From: Aureimonas sp. AU20
GTDB taxonomy: Bacteria; Pseudomonadota; Alphaproteobacteria; Rhizobiales; Rhizobiaceae
DNA: 64,000 nucleotides
Reading direction: 5' to 3'
NCBI RefSeq assembly: GCF_001442755.1
Contig: NZ_CP006367.1
Span: forward strand, 1,178,001-1,242,000
Both the position numbers and the translations under genes were made by a program. The notes below the pieces were generated by a model. It worked only from the letters and a program-made list of their open reading frames with translations, was not told where the DNA came from and searched no databases. This document shows positions 57,144-64,000 of the stretch, one piece after another; position 1 is the first letter of the stretch; the number at the start of each line of letters is the position of its first letter.

Positions 57144-59912
57144 CTACACGACCGGCGGCGCCACCAGCGGAGCCGGGCGCGGCGGCGCGAGGCGGGCAGG
57201 CTTGGCGACGACGGTCGGCTTGGCGCGCACTTGGATCAAGCGCGGCGCGCCCTTGGGCAGGTTGGCGAGCCGCTTGGGGAACCAGCCGTCGAGGAGCTTC
57301 AGCACGCCCTCGGCCGAGCGCTCCCAGCGCGTCTCGGCAGCTCTGGCGGCCGCGCCGTCGCGAAGGCGAGCCAGTTCCGCCCGGTCTCCCGCCAGCCGGG
57401 CCAGAGCGTCCGCGAAGGCCAGCGCCACGGCGCCTTCGCCTTCGGCCCGCACGAGAAGCCCGTCCTGCCCGTCGCTCACCAGCTCCCCCACCGCGCCGAC
57501 GGCGGTCGAAAGCGGCACGCAGCCGACGCGCTGCGCCTCCAGAATGGTGAGCGGCGCGCCTTCCCAGCGGGACGGCATGACCACGACATCGGCCCAGCCG
57601 AAGGCGCGGGTGAGATCGCGCGGGTCGTAGAGCGGCGGGATGGTGGCGATGCCGATTTCGGCGAAGCGCGCCTGCCAGGACTGGCCGGCGCCCTCGTCAA
57701 GCACGTCGCGGCCGACCACGCGCCAGTCGACCGGGACGCCTCGGCGCACCAGCTCGCCGGCGCAGCCATGCAGGCGCTCGACGCCCTTCTGCGCGTCGAA
57801 CCGGCCGATGAAGAGCGCGCGCAGCGGCCCGGCCGGGCGCGTCGGTCGGTCGGTCAGAACGGCGAGCCGGTCGGCCTCGGCCAGTTCGTAGCTCGGGGCG
57901 TTGGGCACATGCAGCAGCTTGGCGCGCGGCACGCCCATGGCGTGGAGCCAGTCCACCATGTCTTCCGAGCAGGTGAGCAGCGCGTCGTAGACATGCTCGA
58001 AGGCCAGCGCGAGATAAGGATGGCCGGCGTCGCGCCCGTGCTGTGTGCGGTCCAGCACATGGAGATAGTTCAGCACCTTGACGCCGGAGCGGCGGAGGCT
58101 CCCGAGCACCGAGTTCACCGAGGCGACCTGATTGTTCACGATCACGTCGAGCCCGGTGAGAAGGCCCATCAGCGTCGGCGCGATGGCGGCCTCGTCGCCC
58201 TCCATCAAAAGCTCGTGCCCGCTATAGACATGCGCGCCGCCCCAGATCGGATAGTCCGAGGCGAGGAAGTTGACCGAGGTGAAGAGCCCCTCGTTCTCGC
58301 GATGAAGTTCGTAGACCGGCTTGCCGAGGATGAAGAGATGCACCTCGCAGCCGGCCGCCTTGAGCACCCGCGACAGGGCGAAGGCGACCTTCTCCACCCC
58401 GCCGAAACTGGCGATCGGCAGGAGCATGCCGACGCGCAAGGGGCGCTCGGGCGCGGGCAGGCGCGGCATCACCGCCTCGGTGCCGAGCGCGCGGCGCAGC
58501 AGTTCGTGATAGCGCGAGCGGTCCGGCAGATAGCTTTCGCGCCAGATCCATTTCTGGCCGCGCGCGGCGCGGAAGCCGGAATCGCGCAAGGCGCCGAGCG
58601 TCGCCAGAAGCGCGTTGGTGGGAGAGAGCACGGCCCCTTGCATCTCGCGCGGGGTGAAGGGCGCGGTGATGACGAGTTCCACGACGCTCGGGCCGGGATG
58701 GGGCTGGCGCAGCGTGCGGACCCAGTCGTCGCTCTTGTCGTCCACGCAGGCCGAAAGGATGCGATGGGTCGTCATCCAGCCCGACAGCTTGGCCTCCAGC
58801 GGCTCGGTGGCCGAAACCGGGCGCACCTCCATCTCCATGCGCGAGGGCGCGGAGCGAAAGCGGATGGCGACGAAGTTGAACCGCTCCGACAGGCGCTCGC
58901 CCAGCCAGAGCACATTGTGCAGGAGCTTCATGCGCGACAGGGCGCGCCGCTGCGCGTCGGTCATCCAGAGAAGGAAAGGCGGCGCGCCATAGGTGTCGGG
59001 CTCGTTGCGCGCGGCCCAGAAGCGGCGCACGAACTCGCCGAGCTCGTAGGATTCATGGGCCACGTCCGGGTCGGTGAAGGCGCGCACGACATAGGTGCCG
59101 ATGCCGATCGAGGCATAGCGCGGCGCCTCGGCATGTTCGCAGGCGATCAGTGTATCGGGCTGGAACAGCGCCTTATGCTTCTGGCGGATGTACGAGAGAA
59201 TGCTTTCGCGCGTCCGGTTGCTGTCGCGCAGCATGCTCTCGGCGCGCTGGCGATATTCGAAGCCGAAATGGGGGTGATTGGCGCCTTTGAAGCCGCGCCC
59301 CATGGCCTGCAGCCAGAAGTCCCAGTCCTCGAAGCCCGAGCGCATCGTCTCGTCGAAGCGCACGCCGGCATCGATCATCCGCCGCGACACGAGACTGCCG
59401 GCCTCGCAGATATTGTCGAAGGTCAGGTGCAGGAGGCGGGAGTATTCGGTCGTGTAGTTGCCGCTCCAGCTGATGCCGAACTTGTCGATATTGGGATAGA
59501 CCCAGTCGATGTCCGGCCGAGACTGGAGAAAGGCGAGCAGCACCTCCAGCGCGTTGGGCGTGACGCGGTTGTCGGCGTCGAGCAGATAGATCGCCTCGAA
59601 GCCGGGAAAGTGGCGCAGCGCATAGTCGATGCCGGCATTGCGGGCCGAGGACAGGCCGCCATTGGGCTTCCGGAGATAGAAGACGTTGGCGTGCGCCATG
59701 GCATAGGCGCGCGCGACCTCCGCCGTCTCGGGAAAGGGGCAACCGTCGTCCACGACAATGGTCGCGATGTCGAAGGGCGCGGTCTGAGCGAGAACGGATT
59801 CGATCGCCTCGGCCAGAAGCGCGGAATGCTTGTAGACGGGGATCACCACGGCGATGCGCGGCGCGAAGCGGCGGGCGGGCGCGGAGGCCCGTTCGGTCAG
59901 AGCGTCGGTCAT
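57144..59912 (-). CDS. Bifunctional GT2-GT4 glycosyltransferase fusion
   Basis: A 922-residue protein with two catalytic domains. GT2, residues about 18-260: RIAVVIPVYKHSALLAEAIE, NGGLSSARNAGIDYAL, LLDADNRV with DAD at 112-114, GFEDWDFWLQAMGRG. GT4, residues about 505-870: LRVGMLLPIASFGGVEKVAF, NYLHVLDRTQHG, LFIGRFDAQKGVERLHG, MPSRWEGAPLTILEAQRVG. A linker of about 240 residues separates them. It probably adds two sugars in sequence to one acceptor. The start overlaps the upstream gene by four bases. The C-terminus is basic and Pro/Ala-rich. The frame extends far upstream into the preceding gene, but the ATG at 59912 is where GT2 similarity begins. Confidence 0.88.
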   Translation of the reverse strand: MTDALTERASAPARRFAPRIAVVIPVYKHSALLAEAIESVLAQTAPFDIATIVVDDGCPFPETAEVARAYAMAHANVFYLRKPNGGLSSARNAGIDYALRHFPGFEAIYLLDADNRVTPNALEVLLAFLQSRPDIDWVYPNIDKFGISWSGNYTTEYSRLLHLTFDNICEAGSLVSRRMIDAGVRFDETMRSGFEDWDFWLQAMGRGFKGANHPHFGFEYRQRAESMLRDSNRTRESILSYIRQKHKALFQPDTLIACEHAEAPRYASIGIGTYVVRAFTDPDVAHESYELGEFVRRFWAARNEPDTYGAPPFLLWMTDAQRRALSRMKLLHNVLWLGERLSERFNFVAIRFRSAPSRMEMEVRPVSATEPLEAKLSGWMTTHRILSACVDDKSDDWVRTLRQPHPGPSVVELVITAPFTPREMQGAVLSPTNALLATLGALRDSGFRAARGQKWIWRESYLPDRSRYHELLRRALGTEAVMPRLPAPERPLRVGMLLPIASFGGVEKVAFALSRVLKAAGCEVHLFILGKPVYELHRENEGLFTSVNFLASDYPIWGGAHVYSGHELLMEGDEAAIAPTLMGLLTGLDVIVNNQVASVNSVLGSLRRSGVKVLNYLHVLDRTQHGRDAGHPYLALAFEHVYDALLTCSEDMVDWLHAMGVPRAKLLHVPNAPSYELAEADRLAVLTDRPTRPAGPLRALFIGRFDAQKGVERLHGCAGELVRRGVPVDWRVVGRDVLDEGAGQSWQARFAEIGIATIPPLYDPRDLTRAFGWADVVVMPSRWEGAPLTILEAQRVGCVPLSTAVGAVGELVSDGQDGLLVRAEGEGAVALAFADALARLAGDRAELARLRDGAAARAAETRWERSAEGVLKLLDGWFPKRLANLPKGAPRLIQVRAKPTVVAKPARLAPPRPAPLVAPPVV

Positions 59913-61465
59913 GGCTGCTCCAGAACGCTGAAATGGGAAAAGCGGGCCCAGGCGTAGCTGTTGTCGCCGGGCGTCGACATGCGCGTGGCGATGAAGAGAT
60001 CCTGAGCGCTTTCGCCAAGGCCGGCCGCGAAGGCGCTGATGCGCCGGGTCTCGCCATGCGGCACGCGGCAGAAGGCGCCCAGCGCCTCGCCCGCCTCCGG
60101 CCGGGCGCGGCCCTCGAACAGCGCCTTGGCGCGCTCCGCATCGGGGGCGGCACAGAGCGCGAAGTCCACCGCCTGCGCCCGCTCGTTGGCGACATGCACG
60201 CTGGCCGAAACGCGCACGGCCTTGGGCGGCACCGCGCCGGGCAGGATGCCGAGCGTGAAGCCGTGGCTCGGCGGATGGCAGATCACCGAGCCCTCGCCCG
60301 GCGGCGCCTCGACGGCGGGAAACTCGAAGCGCACCATGTCCGGGTTGGCGTGGCTCGCCAGAAGAAGCCGGGCCGGGGCCACCGCGCGCTCGCGAAACCC
60401 GCCGCGCGCCGGGCGCTCGCCGGCCGGCCGGTGGTGACCTTCGACCTCCGGCACCCCGGCGCCGGGCAGGCCGCGCCAGAGCTGCAGCGCGAGCGCGTTG
60501 GGCGTGATCGGGCCGAGCCCCGGGGCCTGCACCTGAAAATCGGGAATGGGCTGCTCGACGCCGAGCGAGACCTGCACCGGCAGACCCTCCGGCCCGGCGG
60601 AAAGATGGAGTTCCAGCGTGCGCTGCTGCCCGGACAGGGCACGGGCCAGCGCCAGCACGGCCCAGCCGGAGGAAAGCCGCTCGCCCGGCACGGCCCAGCG
60701 GCCGACCGTCGCCCCGTCCTCCAGCGTGCGCAGCTCGGCCAGAAGCGGCGCCGCGCCGCTCTCCGGCACACCGCTGAGATGCACCGCGACGGCGGCAAGG
60801 CCCGTGCTCGCCAGCGGCAGGATCTGGCGCAGCGCGCCGGTGCCTTCGCCAAGCGGCAGGGTCTGCGCCGGGGAGCGGGCGGGTTCGTTGGCGAGCGCTA
60901 CGGCGAAGGGCAGGGCGCCGCGCCGCGTCAGGGCCTCTTCGGCGGAGGTGAAGCGCTCGCGCAGGCGCCGGTTCATGAGCGCGACGCGGCGAACGTCGGC
61001 CCGCGCCCGCTCGGCGCTGCGATCGGCGGCGATTGCATCGCGGCGTAGGAGAGCGGCCAACTGGCGCAGCGCCATCTCCTCGCCGCCCTTCTCCCAAGGG
61101 AGGACGGGCGGCGGGGCGAGGCCGCGCTCACCGAGCCACGCGACCAGCCGGCGCGGCGTGTCGCTCTCCGGCTCGCCGGCGAGGATGGCGAGCGGCAGGG
61201 CGGGCGCGTCGAGAAGCGGGCGCGCCGCGCCGCCCCAAAGGATCACCGGCACGCCGCGCTCGAAGCGCAGAAGGGTGAGCACGGGGCAGCCGGCCGGCGC
61301 GCGCGCCGCCGGGTCGGCGTCGCAGCTGAAGACGATCGGCCCCAACAGGAGCGAGGCGAGCGAGCGGGGCGCGGCGGCCACCAGGGCCGTAGAGGTCGCC
61401 TGCGGCGGTGCGGGGGGCGGAAGCGGCGAGGCGGCGCGGTGAGGAATCGAGGTGCGGCTGGGCAT
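59909..61465 (-). CDS. Unknown protein of the glycan operon
   Basis: A 518-residue protein I cannot assign with confidence; the layout recalls uncharacterised proteins (possibly DUF6212-type) found beside glycosyltransferases in Alphaproteobacteria. The first 35 residues are Pro/Ala-rich. Residues about 125-175 are helical and charged (LRQLAALLRRDAIAADRSAE, then VRRVALMNRRLRERF), perhaps a coiled coil. The rest is predicted beta-rich, with LGPITPNALALQLWRG and SVICHPPSHGFTLGILPGA as striking conserved-looking segments. There is no signal peptide or membrane helix. The start at 61465 lies 22 bases after the SGNH gene stop; an earlier ATG at 61543 would overlap that gene. Confidence 0.6.
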   Translation of the reverse strand: MPSRTSIPHRAASPLPPPAPPQATSTALVAAAPRSLASLLLGPIVFSCDADPAARAPAGCPVLTLLRFERGVPVILWGGAARPLLDAPALPLAILAGEPESDTPRRLVAWLGERGLAPPPVLPWEKGGEEMALRQLAALLRRDAIAADRSAERARADVRRVALMNRRLRERFTSAEEALTRRGALPFAVALANEPARSPAQTLPLGEGTGALRQILPLASTGLAAVAVHLSGVPESGAAPLLAELRTLEDGATVGRWAVPGERLSSGWAVLALARALSGQQRTLELHLSAGPEGLPVQVSLGVEQPIPDFQVQAPGLGPITPNALALQLWRGLPGAGVPEVEGHHRPAGERPARGGFRERAVAPARLLLASHANPDMVRFEFPAVEAPPGEGSVICHPPSHGFTLGILPGAVPPKAVRVSASVHVANERAQAVDFALCAAPDAERAKALFEGRARPEAGEALGAFCRVPHGETRRISAFAAGLGESAQDLFIATRMSTPGDNSYAWARFSHFSVLEQP

Positions 61466-61487
61466 GGGAGAGGCGGGACCCTTCCGG

Positions 61488-62666
61488 TCAGGCGGCAACG
61501 GATTGGGAAGCGAGGGGGGATTGGGAGCGGCTGGGAGCGGCAAGCTCGGCGCGCGGGCGAACGGCGAGATCGCTCAACGTGCCGGAATGGAGGAGGCCGA
61601 GGATCGGCAGCGTGGCGGCACCGGACGGTGGCGGGCCAGCGAGACTGTCCTTGGGCACATGGAGAAGCGCGGGGTCGGGCGCGGCGGCCAGCCTCAGGCG
61701 ATAGGTTCCGCCGTCCGGCTGGCCGGAGACCAGCGCCGTGCCATAAAGGAAATCCGCCGGCAGCAGGGCGGCGAGAAAGCGGAAGCGCCCGGCCGTGACG
61801 CCGCCCTTGGCGAGCGCTGCCTGGCGGACGGCGCCGTTTCTTTCGATTTCCAGCGTGCCGGTGGCGGCTTCCGCGACATAGAGAAGGCCGAGCAGCTGCC
61901 CGCCGGCGAGGCGGAAGTGGATCTCGTGCGCCTCGGCGTCGAACCCGTCGAAGCCGAAGCGCCGGTTCTCGAAACGGCGCAGTTGCGTTCCGGCCAGCGC
62001 CGCCAGATCGGCGGCCTCCACCACGCCGGCCGCGCCGAACTCGGACGGGTCGATCGGCTCCGGCAGGGCGCCGGCGCGGGGCGGGGCATGGGCGGCCTCC
62101 ACCAGGGCGTCGGCCACGATCTCGGCCACCATGGCGGTGGCGAGCGGGCGGGCGTAATGGCCCTGGTCGGCATAGAAGCCGGGATGCTCCACCACCTCGC
62201 GCCCATGTCGGCGCAGCAGCTCGCGGCTGACATCCACCACCGAGGTGCCATACCAGGCGGAGAGGTAGTGGATGCCGGCGTCGATCGCCGGCACCGACTG
62301 GAGGAAGCTGCCTGAGCGCGCGCCGAAGACGAGAGAGACGATCTTGAGCTTCGGATTGCGCGCCAGCGCATGGCGCAGCAGCCCCTCGTAGAGCCGCGCC
62401 CAATGCCGGGTCGGGCGCCGCTCGTCGCCATAGATGAAGGCGTCGTTGAGCGCGAACTCGATCAGGAGAACGTCGCTCTCCTCCAGCTGCGCCGCCGTCT
62501 TCAGGCGGTAGAGGCCGCAGGCGCTGGTGGTGCCGCCGATGGCGAGGTTCTCGACCTCGCCGATCTCCACGCCACGGAGCGCGGCGGCGCGAAGGGATTG
62601 GCCGAGATAGCCCGGCTCCATCACCGTGTTGGAGCCGCCGATCACCGTGACGCGGAGCGGGCGCAT
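61488..62666 (-). CDS. SGNH/GDSL-type hydrolase with C-terminal beta domain
   Basis: A 392-residue cytoplasmic protein (no signal peptide). The SGNH blocks are readable: block I VTVIGGSNTV (Ser nucleophile, with GGSN for GDSN), block II NLAIGGTTSA (Gly), block III LIEFALND (Asn), and block V YADQGHYARP (Asp and His). Residues about 215-350 form an added beta-rich region (RRFGFDGFDAEAHEIHFRLA). SGNH enzymes in glycan loci add or remove O-acetyl groups. It overlaps the upstream gene by one base. Confidence 0.8.
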   Translation of the reverse strand: MRPLRVTVIGGSNTVMEPGYLGQSLRAAALRGVEIGEVENLAIGGTTSACGLYRLKTAAQLEESDVLLIEFALNDAFIYGDERRPTRHWARLYEGLLRHALARNPKLKIVSLVFGARSGSFLQSVPAIDAGIHYLSAWYGTSVVDVSRELLRRHGREVVEHPGFYADQGHYARPLATAMVAEIVADALVEAAHAPPRAGALPEPIDPSEFGAAGVVEAADLAALAGTQLRRFENRRFGFDGFDAEAHEIHFRLAGGQLLGLLYVAEAATGTLEIERNGAVRQAALAKGGVTAGRFRFLAALLPADFLYGTALVSGQPDGGTYRLRLAAAPDPALLHVPKDSLAGPPPSGAATLPILGLLHSGTLSDLAVRPRAELAAPSRSQSPLASQSVAA

Positions 62667-63904
62667 CAGGCGACGAGATCCAGCTCGCGTGCCGGGGCGG
62701 CGCCCAAAAGATCGTCCTCGATGCGATCCACGAAGCGCAGCCCGCCGGCCTCGGCAATGGACTGGAAGTTGCGCACGCGCTCGCGGTAGGTCTGGTGGAA
62801 GCGCGCGATGCTCTCGGTGGAGAGATGCTTGGCCATGAAGGCCTCGAGCCCCATCGTGTGGGCTTCGTCCATCGTGGCGTTGGGAATGCCGAAGAACTCC
62901 GACATTTCCTTCACGCGCAGGTCCTTGTGCAGGATGGCAGTAGGCAGGCCCGTCTGCAGCGCGGCGACGGCGCCGTGGAAGCGATCGCCGATGAAGACGT
63001 CGTGCCAGCTATAGGACTGGCGCCAGGACTCGACGCTGTCGAAGTGGAAATAGCGGCGGAAGGGCGTGTCGGTGCCGAGCGCCGCGTCCATCAGCGGCTT
63101 CAGCGCGGCGGGGTCGAGCTGGTTGGTGGCGTCGTTGAAGAAGCGCCGGTCCGCCAGCTCGCTCTTGAAGGCGAAGATCTCGTCCTGGAAGACGTAGGAC
63201 ACGTCCTGCCCCTCGAAGAAGCGGGCAAGCTGCAGCCCGCGCCGCGACTGCGGCGTGAGATAGCCCGCCGTCATGAAGCGTTTTCCCGCCGCCCCGCCTT
63301 CCGGCGCCTTGATGGAGAGGATGTTGCGGGGATAGAGCATCATGCTCGGGCAGCCCATGGCCACCGGCTTCTTCAGCCTCTGGCTGCGCAGCCAGGCCTC
63401 GGTGTAGAAGCCGCGCACGCCGAAGATATGCGCCTTCTCGTCGAGGAGATGCAGCAGCTCGGCGGTGCTGGGGTCGAGCTCCGACATGTCGGGGCCGAGA
63501 TCGTTCTGCATGCCCATGCCAAGAACGACGATGGGAATCTTCACCTCGGTCAGCGCGTCCACCAGCGAACGGTGGTTGAGATTGGGCCGGATCTCGTTGG
63601 CCATGGGCAGGACCAGCGCGTCGAAGTTCTTGTTGATCCAGCCGATCGCGTCGTCCGAGCCCTGATAGTGATTGTAGAGGACATGGACGCTCAGCATGGC
63701 GCTGTAGTTGCGGTCGCAGTCGAAGATGCGCGCCGCGCCTTCGCCGATCAGCATGTTGCCCTTGTTGGAGGTCAGATAGAAATTCCGGTTGATCGCGGCG
63801 TAGCTCGCGTCGTTGGAGCGCGGCAGGCCTTCCGAGAAGGGCAGGCCGGGATGGTAGCGATAGCGCGTGTCGGCCGGCTGGCGTCCGAAGCAGAGACGTT
63901 TCAT
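62666..63904 (-). CDS. Polysaccharide pyruvyl transferase family protein
   Basis: A 412-residue protein of the CsaB/WcaK-like family, which transfers pyruvate from PEP to sugars as ketals. The signature is FIGDRFHGAVAALQTGLPTA near residue 300, preceded by IVVLGMGMQND and HIFGVRGFYTEAWL in the N-domain, as in the family. It lacks a signal peptide and starts at 63904 (MKRLCFGRQPADTRYRY). First complete gene of the minus-strand operon. Some family members have other activities, so pyruvylation is probable, not certain. Confidence 0.85.
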   Translation of the reverse strand: MKRLCFGRQPADTRYRYHPGLPFSEGLPRSNDASYAAINRNFYLTSNKGNMLIGEGAARIFDCDRNYSAMLSVHVLYNHYQGSDDAIGWINKNFDALVLPMANEIRPNLNHRSLVDALTEVKIPIVVLGMGMQNDLGPDMSELDPSTAELLHLLDEKAHIFGVRGFYTEAWLRSQRLKKPVAMGCPSMMLYPRNILSIKAPEGGAAGKRFMTAGYLTPQSRRGLQLARFFEGQDVSYVFQDEIFAFKSELADRRFFNDATNQLDPAALKPLMDAALGTDTPFRRYFHFDSVESWRQSYSWHDVFIGDRFHGAVAALQTGLPTAILHKDLRVKEMSEFFGIPNATMDEAHTMGLEAFMAKHLSTESIARFHQTYRERVRNFQSIAEAGGLRFVDRIEDDLLGAAPARELDLVA

Positions 63905-63957
63905 GGGGTCGGTCCTTTCGCTGTCGTTCCGAAGGGGGTGAGGAACGGGGAGGAGGG

Positions 63958-64000
63958 TCAGGGGGCGGTCGCGGGCCCGGGAGCCTTGGAGGGAAGGGCG
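63958..64000 (-). CDS. Possible 3' end of another gene (cut by window)
   Basis: On the minus strand a frame enters from the window edge, encodes ...ALPSKAPGPATAP and stops at 63958. Ala/Pro-rich tails like this are common at protein ends here, and the position would make it the gene upstream of the pyruvyl-transferase gene. Only 13 codons are visible. Confidence 0.3.
   Translation of the reverse strand, partial: ALPSKAPGPATAP

Overview
The window is GC-rich, densely packed alphaproteobacterial chromosome. Several features point to the Hyphomicrobiales (Rhizobiales): thuAB, phaR next to phaA-phaB, the block SUV3-type helicase / S4 protein / FdxA ferredoxin / CarD / RpoH-type sigma factor, L32 without zinc cysteines, PrsDE-like type I secretion, and GGAAC-N18/19-TT (EcfG/RpoE2-type) promoters. 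An Aurantimonadaceae-like genus is plausible, but the sequence alone does not settle it. No phage or plasmid genes are seen. The only mobile-element trace is a decayed IS5-type transposase.

Layout. 1-9.7 kb: the end of a zinc metallopeptidase gene, then treZ-malQ-treY (trehalose from glucan chains, stop/start overlaps) followed by thuA-thuB (use of trehalose and related disaccharides). 9.7-13.5 kb: a non-coding stretch with a 9-bp tandem repeat, a DMT transporter, and a DeoR regulator with an MFS transporter. 13.5-24.4 kb: two miniature membrane proteins, ispG, a lytic transglycosylase, a phosphatase-like protein, an M20 amidohydrolase, a WYL regulator, ispA, mtgA, rpmF, and the polyhydroxyalkanoate genes phaR / phaA-phaB. 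24.4-34.6 kb: two PepSY-like periplasmic proteins, then the helicase-S4-fdxA-carD-rpoH block and an M48 lipoprotein protease. 34.6-39.6 kb: a TPP riboswitch controlling thiBPQ, a divergent thiamine pyrophosphokinase, and tRNA-Arg(CCT).

39.6-64 kb is the accessory, surface-directed part. It holds an acyltransferase, an IS5 remnant, a secreted GH16 glycanase with RTX repeats, a cytochrome c lipoprotein, a type I secretion ABC/HlyD pair, a small almost pure RTX protein, and two convergent glycan operons. The plus-strand operon (49050-57003) encodes GT2, a methyltransferase, GT4, a membrane-anchored coiled-coil protein, a glycosyltransferase-like protein without clear catalytic residues, and a second GT4. 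The minus-strand operon (63904-57144) encodes a pyruvyl-transferase-family protein, an SGNH hydrolase, an unknown protein and a 922-residue GT2-GT4 fusion. A small Gly-Trp-containing module appears in three plus-strand proteins. Together these look like a poorly described surface glycan assembly and decoration system beside a type I exporter with two likely RTX cargoes.

A regulatory thread runs through the window. GGAAC-N18/19-TT promoters lie at suitable distances before the rpoH-type gene, both PepSY-like genes and one miniature membrane protein gene, suggesting a small general-stress regulon.
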